From: JBGCDD01 sp045105075
GTDB taxonomy: Bacteria > Pseudomonadota > Alphaproteobacteria > Rhodobacterales > Rhodobacteraceae
Length of the DNA stretch: 27,625 nt
Assembly (NCBI GenBank): GCA_045105075.1
Contig: JBGCDD010000235.1
Span: 1 to 27,625, forward strand
Reading direction: 5' to 3'
Part shown: positions 13,620 to 23,143 of the stretch, piece by piece
Position numbering within the stretch: the first letter of the stretch is position 1
Layout: each line of letters starts with the position of its first letter
Made by a program: the position numbers and the translations under genes
The notes under the pieces: generated by a model
Told to the model about the DNA's origin: nothing
The model's database searches: none
The model's input: only the letters and a program-made list of their open reading frames with translations

Positions 13620-15724
13620 GGTTTGCGGCGGGGCGGCTGATCGCCGCCCTTTGCGCGCTGTTGCTGGATCAGTTTGGCGCGCGCGCGGTTTTTCTTGCTG
13701 CCGGCTTTGCCAACGGGCGGTGCGCCGGCCAGTTCTGCCATGGATTTCTTGCGTTTGGGCGCGGCAGGCTTTGCGCCGTCGAACTTGCGCGCCGGTTTGC
13801 CAGCGTCAGGCTTGCGCGGGCCGTCGGATTTACGCTCGGGCTTTGGGCTGTCTGACTTGCGCGGCGGTTTGCCATCGAATTTACGGTCTGATTTCGGCCC
13901 GTCTGATCGCTTGCCCTCTGTTGGGCGTGGCGGTTTTGCGCTGTATTTGGCTTTGGGCTTGGCATCGCTGCGCGCGCTATCATTGTGGGCGGCGGGCTTG
14001 GATTTGGGCTTTTTGACGCGTGGCGCGGGCGCGTCGTTCCAGTCAATCGGCGGTGTGTCACTGGCCTGCGCGGGTTGCGCCGAGGGTGGCGGCGCCGGGC
14101 GGTCGGTTTTGGCGTGGCGCGGTGCACGCGCGGGTTTGCCGGCATAGGGCGCGTTGCGGTCCGGGGCGGCGTCCATGCGGCGCACGGCGCTGCCTTCAAC
14201 CAACATTGCGTCGCCAAGCGTGCTGAGAAAGCCCGCCACCGAGGCTTCGCGCAGTTCGACATAGGTTTCGCCGTCTTGCACGCGGATCGCGCCGATGTCG
14301 TCGCGCGACAGGTTCCCGGCTTTGCACAACATGGGCAGCATGCGGCGCGGTTCGATCCCGGCTTTGCGGCCTCCGGCGACGGCGAACCACTGACTGGGGC
14401 CGAACGCAGCGCGCGGTTCCGGGCGGCCGCTGTCACCGGGCGCGCTGAGTTCTTCGGGCGCGGAATGGCGGGTGGCATAAAGGTGGGCAAAGGCGGCGGC
14501 CAGCTGTTCGTGGCTGTAGCTTTCCACCAGCGTGGCCACGATATGATCCGGGGCTTTGGCCTCGGACCAAAGCGGGTCGGCCAGCATGCGTTCGTGATCG
14601 CGCGCGGTGACATCATCGGCACCCGGAGGTGTGGTCCATTCGGCCTGTAACTTGGCAAAGCGCAGCAAACGTTCGCATTTTTTGCGCACAGCAGGGGGCA
14701 CGATCAGCGCGCTGACGCCTTTGCGCCCGGCACGGCCCGTGCGCCCCGAACGGTGCAGCAGGGTTTCATGGCTGGTGGGCAGTTCGGCATGCACAACCAG
14801 ATCGAGGTTGGGCAAGTCGATGCCACGCGCCGCGACATCGGTGGCCACGCAAACCCGGGCACGCCCGTCGCGCATGGCTTGCAACGCATGGGCGCGTTCG
14901 GCCTGCGACAGCTCGCCGGACAGGGCCACAACCTGAAACCCACGGTTGGACAGGCGCGTGGTCAACCGGTTGACCATGGCACGCGTGTTGCCAAAAACCA
15001 GCGCGTTGGGCGCCTCGTAAAAGCGCAGCACATTGATGATGGCATTTTCCACATCACGGGGTGCCACTGACAGCGCGCGGTAATCGATATCGGCGTGTTG
15101 CGGCGTGTTTGATGAAACCGACAGGCGCTCGGCATCGGTCTGATACCGTCCGGCCAGATTGGCGATGCCGCGCGGCACGGTGGCGGAAAACATCAAAGTG
15201 CGGCGGGTTTCCGGGGCGCTGCCCAGAATGAATTCGAGGTCTTCCTGAAAGCCCAGATCGAGCATCTCGTCAGCTTCGTCCAGCACCACGGCGCGGATCT
15301 CGCTCAGATTGATCGAGCCGCGCATGATGTGATCGCGCAAGCGCCCCGGCGTGGCGACCACGATGTGCGCGCCGCGTTCCAGAGTGCGGCGTTCATCGCG
15401 CATGTCCATCCCGCCCACGCAGGACGCCATTTGCACGCCCGCCGCCTGATAGAGCCAGCCGAGTTCGCGTTTCACCTGCAACGCCAGTTCGCGGGTCGGT
15501 GCGATCACCAGGGCCAGGGGGGCGGCGGCGCGCTCGAACGCTTCGGCTTCGCCCAGCAGGGTGGGCGCAATGGCCAGCCCGAACCCCACGGTTTTGCCCG
15601 ATCCGGTCTGTGCCGAGACCAGCAGATCACGCGCGCCCAGTTCCGGGTCGGTGACGGCCTGTTGCACAGGGGTAAGGGTGTCATACCCCTTGGCAGAGAG
15701 GGCTTGGGCAAGAGCATTTTTCAC
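13616..15724 (-). CDS. DEAD-box ATP-dependent RNA helicase (CsdA/DeaD-like)
   Basis: About 702 residues. The helicase core has Q-motif TPVQQAV, motif I AQTGSGKT (about residues 38-45), PTRELALQ, TPGR, motif II DEAD (about 149-152), SAT, and ARGIDLPNLD / HRSGRTGRAGR in the second RecA domain. A DbpA/CsdA-like RNA-binding domain follows (about 440-520, KPGSN-rich region ending before the tail). The last ~150 residues are a low-complexity Lys/Arg/Pro-rich tail, probably RNA-binding. Roles of relatives include ribosome assembly and cold adaptation. The start is uncertain: no ATG is available, GTG at 15724 (MKNALAQ) matches family N-termini, and TTG at 15733 is an alternative. Convergent with the aminotransferase, with overlapping stops. 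Confidence 0.93.
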   Translation of the reverse strand: MKNALAQALSAKGYDTLTPVQQAVTDPELGARDLLVSAQTGSGKTVGFGLAIAPTLLGEAEAFERAAAPLALVIAPTRELALQVKRELGWLYQAAGVQMASCVGGMDMRDERRTLERGAHIVVATPGRLRDHIMRGSINLSEIRAVVLDEADEMLDLGFQEDLEFILGSAPETRRTLMFSATVPRGIANLAGRYQTDAERLSVSSNTPQHADIDYRALSVAPRDVENAIINVLRFYEAPNALVFGNTRAMVNRLTTRLSNRGFQVVALSGELSQAERAHALQAMRDGRARVCVATDVAARGIDLPNLDLVVHAELPTSHETLLHRSGRTGRAGRKGVSALIVPPAVRKKCERLLRFAKLQAEWTTPPGADDVTARDHERMLADPLWSEAKAPDHIVATLVESYSHEQLAAAFAHLYATRHSAPEELSAPGDSGRPEPRAAFGPSQWFAVAGGRKAGIEPRRMLPMLCKAGNLSRDDIGAIRVQDGETYVELREASVAGFLSTLGDAMLVEGSAVRRMDAAPDRNAPYAGKPARAPRHAKTDRPAPPPSAQPAQASDTPPIDWNDAPAPRVKKPKSKPAAHNDSARSDAKPKAKYSAKPPRPTEGKRSDGPKSDRKFDGKPPRKSDSPKPERKSDGPRKPDAGKPARKFDGAKPAAPKRKKSMAELAGAPPVGKAGSKKNRARAKLIQQQRAKGGDQPPRRKP

Positions 15725-15733
15725 GGGCTTCAA

Positions 15734-16034
15734 CTTTTCATATCCGGCGCAGCGCGGCGCGTGCTGAACGGGGACGGCAGCGATCTGCCCGTCCGGTCAA
15801 GCGATGCTCTCTAAACCGGGCGGGGGCGAATGTATATAGCCCATCGCCCCACGCGCGCAGAACAGACCGGCAACCGTCTGTTTCAATTCGGCCTTATTAT
15901 GCCAAAATGGTTAAATCTTCGCTTTTCGTTCGCTAAATCTGGTCAAGTCCGGATCGCTTTACGCCGCATTTTGCTTGGGCGGTTCTAGGGTCGCCGCTCC
16001 GGCTTCACTTTGTTGACCTAGGGGGAACAAGAAA
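15734..16034. other. Intergenic region upstream of the helicase gene, no gene seen
   Basis: This stretch contains the helicase promoter region (minus strand) and a more AT-rich patch from about 15880 to 15950. A hairpin at 15862-15881 (ACAGA-CGG paired with CCG-TCTGT with one bulged C, three-base loop), followed on the plus strand by TTTCAATTC, is the only clear structure. I cannot assign a convincing -35/-10 pair. Long 5' leaders are common for cold-shock helicase genes, but nothing here proves one. Confidence 0.4.
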
Positions 16035-16325
16035 ACGACGTTTCAATTCATCAACAGTGACGTAACGACTCTGGTGGTCGCTTCGATTGGTGACGTTGTC
16101 GTCACGGCGGCCGGCTCGACAATCAACGACACCGCGGACGGTGTGTCCATGGCCAACGACGGATCAATAATAGGAGGCCGAAACGGCATTGGCAATTCGG
16201 CCAACAATTCGATCTTGGGCAATTCGGGCGCAAACCGGCTGCTGGGCCTGTCGGCAGACGACTTTATCGCGGTTCTCGAATGCGCAGATACAGTGCGCGG
16301 CGGCGCGGGCGATTTCATCATGTGA
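16035..16325 (+). pseudogene. Decayed RTX-like (calcium-binding nonapeptide repeat) protein fragment
   Basis: An open frame of about 97 codons reads TTFQFINSDVTTLVV, then a beta-rich segment (AAGSTINDTADGVSMANDGS), then ANRLLGLSADDFIAVL and ADTVRGGAGDFIM, and stops. The last ~27 residues look like three damaged GGxGxDxxx nonapeptides in which key glycines and aspartates are replaced (for example VLECADTVR). No ATG exists at the expected place: GGGGGAACAAGAAA precedes ACG at 16035, perhaps a mutated ATG; GTG at 16074 is the first usual start. It probably derives from a secreted RTX protein whose remainder is lost. A functional small protein cannot be excluded. Confidence 0.45.
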
Positions 16326-16345
16326 CCCGCGACGGGGCGCGGGTC
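16324..16345 (-). terminator. Perfect hairpin at the end of the 5-oxoprolinase gene
   Basis: GACCCGCG (16324-16331) and CGCGGGTC (16338-16345) form a perfect 8-bp GC-rich stem with a 6-base loop. It includes two bases of the oxoprolinase stop codon and, on the other strand, abuts the stop of the RTX-like fragment. No T run follows in either direction, so it could be a Rho-assisted or processing-type 3' end rather than a classical terminator. Confidence 0.45.
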
Positions 16346-19300
16346 AGGCTCCCCAACCACCCCCTCCCGGGGTTTCAAGGCCGAACACTGCGCCGGTCGG
16401 CAGATCGATCTCGTCATTGCCCTTGAGATCGACGCGGGTGCCATCGGGCAGCTCGGCCCAGTTCAAACCCACCGCCCCCGGCGCGCCGCCATTGGCGCCA
16501 AAGGGCGGGATGGTGCGGTGCGAACACAGGGTGGTCACGGTCACGGGGCTGAGAAACTTGATCCGTCGCAGCGCGCCATTGCCACCTTTGTACTGGCCAT
16601 TGCCGCCCGAGTTCGCACGGATGCCAAAGGTCTCAAGGCGCACCGGAAAGCGTTTTTCCAGGATCTCCGGGTCGGTCATGCGGGTGTTGGTCATGTGGCT
16701 TTGCACCGCATCGCACCCCGCAAACCCCGGACCTGCGCCAGTGCCGCCGGCGATGGTCTCATAGTTCTGAAAGGTCTCGTTGCCCCAGACAAAGTTGTTC
16801 ATCGTTGCTTGCGAACAGGCCATCACATTCAGCGCACCATAAAGCGCGTTGCAGGCGGCCTGTGACACCTCGGTGTTGCCTGCGATCACGGCCGCCGGGT
16901 AGCTTGGGTTCAGCATCGACCCTTTGGGCGCGATGATGCGCAGCGGATGCAGGCAGCCTTCGTTCAGCGGAATGTTTGTGCCCACCAGCGTGCGAAATAC
17001 ATAGAGCACCACCGCGCGGCACACCGCAAATGGCGCGTTGTAATTGCCCGTGTGTTGATCGGAGGTGCCAGTGAAATCGATCACTGCCTCGCGCTTGGCC
17101 TGATCGACGGTCACGGTGACGTTGATCACCGCGCTGTGGTCCATTTCGTATCGATAGCTGCCGCCCGGTAGGTTGCCCAACACCCGGCGCACGCTTTCCT
17201 CGGCGTTGTCCTGCACGTGGCCCATATAGGCGATAACCGTGTCCAGCCCCCAGTGCTGCGCGACTTTGACCAACGCTTGGCGTCCGGTTTCGTTGGCGGC
17301 GACCTGTGCCTTGAGGTCGGCCATGTTCTGTTCGAGGTTGCGCGCAGGATAACGGCCAGATCGCAGCGTGGCCTCGGCTTTGACCTGCTGGAAGGTGCCG
17401 CGCGACACCAGCCGCACATTGTCGATCAGCACGCCTTCTTCATCGATATGGGTGCTGTCGGGCGGCGCGGAACCCGGTGTGCGCCCGCCGATATCGGCGT
17501 GATGGCCGCGGCTGCCCAGCCAGAACACCGGCGCGCCATTGGCGAACACAGGCGTCACAACAGTCACATCCGGCAGATGCGTGCCGCCGTTATAGGGCGA
17601 ATTCAGCATGAAGGCATCGCCCTCGTGGATGTCGCCTGCGTTCTCGCGCATCACGGTTTTGATGCTGTCTGACATCGACCCCAGATGCACCGGAACATGC
17701 GGCGCATTGGCCACAAGGTCTCCGGCGGCGTCAAAGATCGCACAGGAAAAATCAAGCCTTTCCTTGATATTGACCGACCACGAGGTGTTGGCAAGCGTTG
17801 CGCCCATCTGATCGGCGACCGACATGAACAGGTTGCCCATCACCTCGAGCACAACCGGATCTGCCTTGGTGCCTGCGGCTTCGGCACGGGTTTTGGCCTC
17901 GGTCCGCTCAAGGATCAGGTTGCCCAGATCATCGAGATGCCCGCTCCAGCCGGGTTCGACGATGTTGGTGCCGGTCGCTTCGGTGATCACGGCGGGGCCG
18001 TCGATGCGCGCGCTTTGCGGCAGGGTTTCACGCGCAAAAAGCGGCACGTCACGCAATGCGCCATCGCAATACATCGGGATCTGCGCCATCGGCGCGCCGT
18101 CCGTGCCAAATGGCGTTGCCGCAGGGGCCTGACCAGTGTCGCCAATCGCTTCGGCGGCAACCATATCAAACAGCAACGCGCGGTCGGGTGAGACAAAGCC
18201 AAACCGGCTTTGGTGCGCTTCTTCAAACGCGGCCTGCATCTGTTGGGGCATGCCAAAGGGCACCTCGAGCGCTTGATGCGAGCCGTCATAGCGCAGGTGC
18301 ACGCGCGCTTCGGTGCGGATTTGCGCGGCACCCTGGTTGCGCACCTCGTCCGTGGCATCGGCGCTGATCCGGTCGAGCGCGGTTTGCGCTTGTGCCACGG
18401 CGCTGAGCGGCGCATCAAGCTGTTCCTCGCGCAGCGCCCGGATTTCGGCCAGACCCATGCCATAGGCCGACAAAACACCCGCATAGGGGTGGATAAACAC
18501 GCGCCGCATGCCAAGCGCGTCCGCGACCAGACAGGCATGTTGTCCGCCAGCGCCGCCAAAACATTGCAGCGTATAGCCCGTCACATCATGGCCGCGCTGC
18601 ACGCTGATTTTCTTGATCGCGTTGGCCATATTGTCGACTGCAATTTGGAGGAAACCGGTGGCGATGTCTTCGGGGGTGCGCGGTGGTTCGCCGGTCTCAG
18701 TGGCCACGGCCTGGGCCAGTTCGGCGAATTGCGCGCGCACAGCGGCCAAATCCAGCGGCTGGTCGCCGGTTGCGCCAAACACGTGTGGGAAATGCTCTGG
18801 ATTCAGTTTGCCCAGCATCACGTTGCAATCGGTCACGGTCAGCGGGCCGCCACGGCGATAACAGGCGGGTCCGGGATCGGCGCCGGCGCTTTCGGGGCCG
18901 ACCTGAAACCGACCTTGGGCAAAGCGGCAGATTGAACCACCGCCCGCCGCGACAGTGTGAATGTCCATCATCGGCGCGCGCATCCGCACGCCTGCGACTT
19001 CGGTTTCAAAACTGCGTTCATAGCGGCCTGCATAGTGGCTGACATCGGTGCTGGTGCCGCCCATATCAAAGCCAATCAGACGGTCGTGCCCGGCGATTTC
19101 ACCGGTTTTGACCATGCCCACGATGCCCCCGGCTGGCCCTGACAGGATCGCGTCTTTGCCCTGAAACAGACGCGCGTCGGTCAGTCCGCCACTGGATTGC
19201 ATGAACAACAACCGCTCGCAGGCGCGCCCCATATCCAGCGCGTCGGCCACCTGATCGACATAGCGGCGCAGGATCGGCGACAGGTAGGCATCAACCACCG

Positions 19301-19919
19301 TGGTGTCACCGCGCCCGACCAGTTTGGCCAGTTTCGACACCGCGTGGCTGGTGGAAATCTGGGTGTAGCCAATCTCGGCCGCCATGGCCGCGATCTGGTC
19401 TTCGTGCACCGGGTTCAGATAAGCGTGCAACCCGGCAACGGCCACCGCGCGCAGGCCGGCAGCGTAACCCGATTGCAGTTCGGTGCGCGCGGCGTCGATG
19501 TTCAGCGGCGTGACGATAGCGCCATCTGCATCCAGCCGTTCGTCCATTTCGGCCACACGGGAATAAAGCAGATCGGGGCGTTGAATGTGCAGATCAAACA
19601 GCGCCGGGCGGGTCTGATAGCCGATCAAAAGCAGGTCGCGAAACCCCTTGGTGATCATCAGCAAAACCGGCTCGCCCTTGCGTTCCAGCAGCGCGTTGGT
19701 GGCTACGGTGGTGCCCATTTTGACGGCAGTGATGGCATCGTCGGGCAGTTGCCCTTTGGCGCCGATCATGTCGCGAATGCCTTGCACGGCGGCGTCTGTG
19801 TAACGTTCGGGGTTCTCGGACAGCAGTTTGTGAGTGGCCAAAGTGCCGTCCGGATGACGCGCCACAATGTCGGTAAATGTGCCACCGCGGTCGATCCAGA
19901 ATTCCCACTGCCCGCTCAT
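16344..19919 (-). CDS. 5-oxoprolinase (ATP-hydrolysing), fused HyuA-HyuB type
   Basis: 1191-residue protein joining a hydantoinase A/oxoprolinase half (about 1-670) and a hydantoinase B half (about 690-1190), the arrangement of ATP-dependent 5-oxoprolinases that open 5-oxoproline to glutamate in glutathione turnover. Seen: an N-terminal FWIDRGGTFTDIVA actin-like nucleotide motif, KMGTTVATNALLERKG, GFDMGGTSTDVSHYAGRYER, AGGGSI and GAGGQHACLVADALGM in the first half; NSPYNGGTHLPDVTVVTPVF, GSRGHHADIGGRTPGS and NSGGNGQYKGGNGALR in the second. The size is close to the usual ~1200-1290. ATG at 19919 follows AAAGGGGCAGGG. Hydantoin or acetophenone-carboxylase-type activity is a less likely alternative because those are usually separate subunits. 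Divergent from mutL; no operon partner. Confidence 0.92.
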   Translation of the reverse strand: MSGQWEFWIDRGGTFTDIVARHPDGTLATHKLLSENPERYTDAAVQGIRDMIGAKGQLPDDAITAVKMGTTVATNALLERKGEPVLLMITKGFRDLLLIGYQTRPALFDLHIQRPDLLYSRVAEMDERLDADGAIVTPLNIDAARTELQSGYAAGLRAVAVAGLHAYLNPVHEDQIAAMAAEIGYTQISTSHAVSKLAKLVGRGDTTVVDAYLSPILRRYVDQVADALDMGRACERLLFMQSSGGLTDARLFQGKDAILSGPAGGIVGMVKTGEIAGHDRLIGFDMGGTSTDVSHYAGRYERSFETEVAGVRMRAPMMDIHTVAAGGGSICRFAQGRFQVGPESAGADPGPACYRRGGPLTVTDCNVMLGKLNPEHFPHVFGATGDQPLDLAAVRAQFAELAQAVATETGEPPRTPEDIATGFLQIAVDNMANAIKKISVQRGHDVTGYTLQCFGGAGGQHACLVADALGMRRVFIHPYAGVLSAYGMGLAEIRALREEQLDAPLSAVAQAQTALDRISADATDEVRNQGAAQIRTEARVHLRYDGSHQALEVPFGMPQQMQAAFEEAHQSRFGFVSPDRALLFDMVAAEAIGDTGQAPAATPFGTDGAPMAQIPMYCDGALRDVPLFARETLPQSARIDGPAVITEATGTNIVEPGWSGHLDDLGNLILERTEAKTRAEAAGTKADPVVLEVMGNLFMSVADQMGATLANTSWSVNIKERLDFSCAIFDAAGDLVANAPHVPVHLGSMSDSIKTVMRENAGDIHEGDAFMLNSPYNGGTHLPDVTVVTPVFANGAPVFWLGSRGHHADIGGRTPGSAPPDSTHIDEEGVLIDNVRLVSRGTFQQVKAEATLRSGRYPARNLEQNMADLKAQVAANETGRQALVKVAQHWGLDTVIAYMGHVQDNAEESVRRVLGNLPGGSYRYEMDHSAVINVTVTVDQAKREAVIDFTGTSDQHTGNYNAPFAVCRAVVLYVFRTLVGTNIPLNEGCLHPLRIIAPKGSMLNPSYPAAVIAGNTEVSQAACNALYGALNVMACSQATMNNFVWGNETFQNYETIAGGTGAGPGFAGCDAVQSHMTNTRMTDPEILEKRFPVRLETFGIRANSGGNGQYKGGNGALRRIKFLSPVTVTTLCSHRTIPPFGANGGAPGAVGLNWAELPDGTRVDLKGNDEIDLPTGAVFGLETPGGGGWGA

Positions 19920-20032
19920 GCCCTGCCCCTTTGCTGCCTTGCGCGGACAGTTGCCGCGCCTCTGGGAATTGTCAACGCAAGGCGCATCATTCGGGTGGCA
20001 GAATCGTGGGCCAATATGCTAGGTCTTGCGTC

Positions 20033-21865
20033 ATGGCCAACATAGACCCCAACATCAGCGATTTTCGCCCTGTGATCCGTCAGCTGGACGAGGCTGCAAT
20101 TAACCGCATTGCTGCCGGTGAGGTTGTCGAGCGTCCCGCATCTGCGGTGAAAGAGCTGGTTGAAAACGCGGTTGATGCGGGGGCGACGCGCATCAGCATC
20201 GACATCGCGGACGGCGGCAAGACGTTGATCCGGGTCACGGATGACGGTTGCGGCATCGCGCCTGACGATTTGGGGCTGGCCTTGTCGCGCCATGCCACGT
20301 CGAAAATTGACGGCTCGGATTTGTTGAACATTCACACCGTTGGGTTTCGCGGTGAGGCGCTGCCGTCTCTGGGCGCCGTCGGACGGCTGACCATCACCAG
20401 CCGCGCACAGGGGCATGACGCGGCCAGCATCACTGTTGCGGGCGGCGCGACCGGCGCAGTGAAACCGGCGGCCTTGCGCACAGGCACGGTGGTCGAATTG
20501 CGCGATCTGTTTTACGCCACACCGGCGCGGTTGAAATTCATGCGCACGGACCGCGCCGAAGCCCAGGCGATCAGCGATGTGATCAAACGTCTGGCCATGG
20601 CCGAGCCGTCCGTCGGGTTCACGTTGCGCGACGGTGACGGGCGTGTGATGTTCCGAGCTGACGCGGAAACCGGTGATCTGTTTGATGCGCTCTATGGGCG
20701 ATTGGCGGGCGTTTTGGGTCGCGAATTTGCCGAAAACGCGCTGAAGATTGACGCGGTGCGCGACGGCGTGCGCCTGTTTGGCTATGCCGCCTTGCCGACC
20801 TATTCGCGCGGCGCGGCGGTGGCGCAGTATCTGTTCGTCAACGGGCGCCCCGTGCGCGACAAGATGCTTTATGGCGCGTTGCGCGCGGCCTACTTCGATT
20901 TCCTGTCCCGTGATCGCCATCCGGCAGCGGCGTTGTTCATCGATTGCGACCCGGAGCTGGTGGATGTGAACGTGCACCCTGCCAAATCCGAGGTGCGGTT
21001 TCGCGATCCGGGGCTGGCGCGTGGGCTGATCGAGTCGGCGCTGCGCCATGCGTTGGCCGAGGCCGGGCACCGCGCGTCCAGCACTGTGGCCACGGCGACA
21101 CTGGGCGCGATGACGCCCGAACCCACCGGCGGGCGGGTCTATCAGATGGAGCGCCCATCGCCGGGGGCGCGCCGTGCCGCTTACACCGCGCAAGCGCCCG
21201 GATTTGCCGACATTGCCGAAAGCTACAGCGCGCGCACGGAGGTGGTGCCCGAGGCCAATCAAGACCCGGAAGCGCCCCAGCCGTCTTATCCGTTGGGGGC
21301 CGCGCGCGGGCAGGTGCACGAAAATTACATCATCGCGCAGACCGAAACCGGCATGGTGATCGTCGATCAGCACGCCGCGCACGAGCGGCTGGTCTATGAA
21401 AAGCTAAAGACCCAAATGGCGGAAAACGCAGTGGCAGCGCAGGCTTTGCTGATCCCCGAAATTGTCGAATTGTCCGCGCAAGATGCCGCGCGGTTGCTGG
21501 AACACGCCGACGAGTTGGCGCAGTTGGGCCTTGGCATCGAACCTTTTGGCGCAGGCGCTGTGGCGGTGCGTGAAACGCCTGCGGTGCTGGGCGAAATCGA
21601 TGCGGCCGCTTTGCTGCGCGATGTACTGGACGAGCTAAGCGATCTGGGCACCAGCCAAACAGTACAAGCCCGGATCGAGGCGATCCTCAGTCGTGTGGCG
21701 TGTCATGGTTCGATCCGGTCCGGCCGGCGGATGCGCGGCGAAGAGATGAATGCGCTGCTGCGCCAGATGGAAAACACACCGCATTCCGGCCAATGCAATC
21801 ACGGCCGCCCAACTTATGTAGAACTCAAACTGGCCGACATTGAACGGCTGTTCGGGCGCACATGA
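20033..21865 (+). CDS. mutL: DNA mismatch repair protein MutL
   Basis: 610-residue GHKL ATPase that links mismatch recognition by MutS to strand removal. N-terminal motifs: ELVENAVDAGA (E41 general base, N45 Mg ligand), DDGCGI (71-74), SRHATSKI and GFRGEAL (104-110). The C-terminal dimerisation domain contains DQHAAHERLVYE at about 445, matching the DQHA-x2-E-x4-E endonuclease motif, plus ACHGSIRSG and QCNHGRPTYVEL near the end. This points to a nicking MutL, as expected in bacteria lacking MutH. ATG at 20033 was chosen because family homology begins there; the longer frame from 19877 overlaps the oxoprolinase start. The stop overlaps rmuC (ATGA), so the two are co-translated. Confidence 0.97.
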   Translation: MANIDPNISDFRPVIRQLDEAAINRIAAGEVVERPASAVKELVENAVDAGATRISIDIADGGKTLIRVTDDGCGIAPDDLGLALSRHATSKIDGSDLLNIHTVGFRGEALPSLGAVGRLTITSRAQGHDAASITVAGGATGAVKPAALRTGTVVELRDLFYATPARLKFMRTDRAEAQAISDVIKRLAMAEPSVGFTLRDGDGRVMFRADAETGDLFDALYGRLAGVLGREFAENALKIDAVRDGVRLFGYAALPTYSRGAAVAQYLFVNGRPVRDKMLYGALRAAYFDFLSRDRHPAAALFIDCDPELVDVNVHPAKSEVRFRDPGLARGLIESALRHALAEAGHRASSTVATATLGAMTPEPTGGRVYQMERPSPGARRAAYTAQAPGFADIAESYSARTEVVPEANQDPEAPQPSYPLGAARGQVHENYIIAQTETGMVIVDQHAAHERLVYEKLKTQMAENAVAAQALLIPEIVELSAQDAARLLEHADELAQLGLGIEPFGAGAVAVRETPAVLGEIDAAALLRDVLDELSDLGTSQTVQARIEAILSRVACHGSIRSGRRMRGEEMNALLRQMENTPHSGQCNHGRPTYVELKLADIERLFGRT

Positions 21866-23100
21866 TCGAACTGGCAGGCCAAACCTATGCGCTGGATGAT
21901 CCTCGGGTTTTGGCGGCTTTGGGTGGTGCTGCTTTGGTCGTGCTGGTGCTGTTTTTGCTGATGTCTGCGGCGCGTGCGGCGGGTCGTTCGGCGCGGGCCG
22001 TGGCGCCAATGGCGCAGCAATTGCAGATGCTGGGCGGCCACGTGCAACAGCTGAATATGGGTCAGGAACAGCTGCGCGGCGGCTTGCAAACCGTGTCTGA
22101 CACCCAATCAAACGCGCAAACGGCGGTTATTCAGACGGTCGAGGCGCGGCTGGCGGCGGTGCAACAGCAGATGAATGATCGGCTGGCTGAAAACGCGGCG
22201 CGTTCAGCCCGCGCGCTGACCGACATGCAGGACCGGATGAAAGACACGCTGCATGGCAGTTCCAAACAGACGGCGACGTCGTTGACGCGCTTGCAGGAAC
22301 GGTTGACAGTGATCGACAAGGCGCAGGACAATATCACCAAACTCAGCGGTGACGTGCTGACCTTGCAAGACATCCTGAGCAACAAACAGACCCGCGGTGC
22401 GTTTGGTGAAATCCAGCTGAAGGATATCGTGTCCAAGGCATTGCCTGCGGGCAGTTTCATCTGGCAGGCGCAGTTGTCCAACGGCAAGCGGGCCGATTGT
22501 CTGATTGATCTGCCCAACCCGCCGGGGCCGATTGTGGTGGACAGCAAGTTCCCGCTGGAAGCCTATGAGGCGCTGCGCAATGCCACCACCGATCGCGAGG
22601 CGACCGAGGCGGGGCGGGCCTTGAAGGCGTCGGTGCGCAAACACATCACCGACATCTCCGAGCGCTACATCATTGAGGGTGAAACCGCCGACGGGGCGCT
22701 GATGTTTCTACCCTCCGAGGCGGTTTATGCCGAATTGCACGCCAATTTCGCCGATGTGGTGCGGTTTGGCTTTGATCAACGGGTCTGGATCGTGTCGCCA
22801 ACCACTTGCATGGCGACCCTGAACACCATGCGCGCGATCCTGAAAGATGCCCGCATGCGCGAACAGGCCGGCGCGATCCGGCGTGAGTTGGGACTGCTTT
22901 ACAAGGACGTTGATCGTCTGGGCGAACGGGTCGGCAATCTGGATCGCCACTTTGGTCAAGTCGCCAAGGATATCGCCGATATCAAGGTCAGTGCCGACAA
23001 AGCCGGGCGGCGCGCGCAGCGGCTGGACAACTTTGATTTTGCCGAAATTGCCCCGGACGAGGCGGACAATGTGGTGTCTTTAACCAAGCCCGACGCCTAA
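21862..23100 (+). CDS. rmuC: DNA recombination protein RmuC
   Basis: 412 residues. One N-terminal membrane segment (about 16-36, VLAALGGAALVVLVLFLLMSAA) is followed by a coiled coil (about 45-160, many Q/L heptads) and the RmuC nuclease-like domain (about 165-385) with NKQTRGAFGEIQLKDIV, DCLIDLPNPPGPIVVDSKFPLEAYEAL, KHITDISERYIIEGETADGALMFLPSEAVYAELH and WIVSPTTCMATLNTMRAI. E. coli RmuC limits inversions at short inverted repeats; the conserved D..K residues in the DSKFPLE segment fit the PD-(D/E)xK-type fold. ATG at 21862 overlaps the mutL stop, so repair and recombination functions are coupled. A class III adenylate cyclase gene follows 69 bp after the stop, with a large inverted repeat between them. 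Confidence 0.95.
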   Translation: MIELAGQTYALDDPRVLAALGGAALVVLVLFLLMSAARAAGRSARAVAPMAQQLQMLGGHVQQLNMGQEQLRGGLQTVSDTQSNAQTAVIQTVEARLAAVQQQMNDRLAENAARSARALTDMQDRMKDTLHGSSKQTATSLTRLQERLTVIDKAQDNITKLSGDVLTLQDILSNKQTRGAFGEIQLKDIVSKALPAGSFIWQAQLSNGKRADCLIDLPNPPGPIVVDSKFPLEAYEALRNATTDREATEAGRALKASVRKHITDISERYIIEGETADGALMFLPSEAVYAELHANFADVVRFGFDQRVWIVSPTTCMATLNTMRAILKDARMREQAGAIRRELGLLYKDVDRLGERVGNLDRHFGQVAKDIADIKVSADKAGRRAQRLDNFDFAEIAPDEADNVVSLTKPDA

Positions 23101-23113
23101 GCGGCGCTGTACA

Positions 23114-23143
23114 TGGCGCCAAGTGCTTGGCATCTTGGCGCCA
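23114..23143 (+). promoter_or_regulatory. Inverted repeat with two alternative hairpins between rmuC and the cyclase gene
   Basis: TGGCGCCAAG (23114-23123) and CTTGGCGCCA (23134-23143) are perfect complements around a 10-base loop. Inside, GCCAAG (23118-23123) can instead pair with CTTGGC (23126-23131) around a 2-base loop. The same left arm therefore has two competing partners. No T run follows. It ends 26 bases before the cyclase ATG and could be a processing hairpin, attenuator-like switch or protein site. Confidence 0.6.

Noticed and set aside
15862..15881. Hairpin upstream of the helicase gene considered as a full terminator
   Set aside because: It has a bulge, only a short T stretch, and no known transcript to terminate on that strand; kept only as a note in the intergenic entry.
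19916..21382. Open frame of 488 codons on the minus strand opposite mutL
   Set aside because: Antisense shadow of a highly conserved gene; composition is R/Q/G/H-rich and no motif is present.
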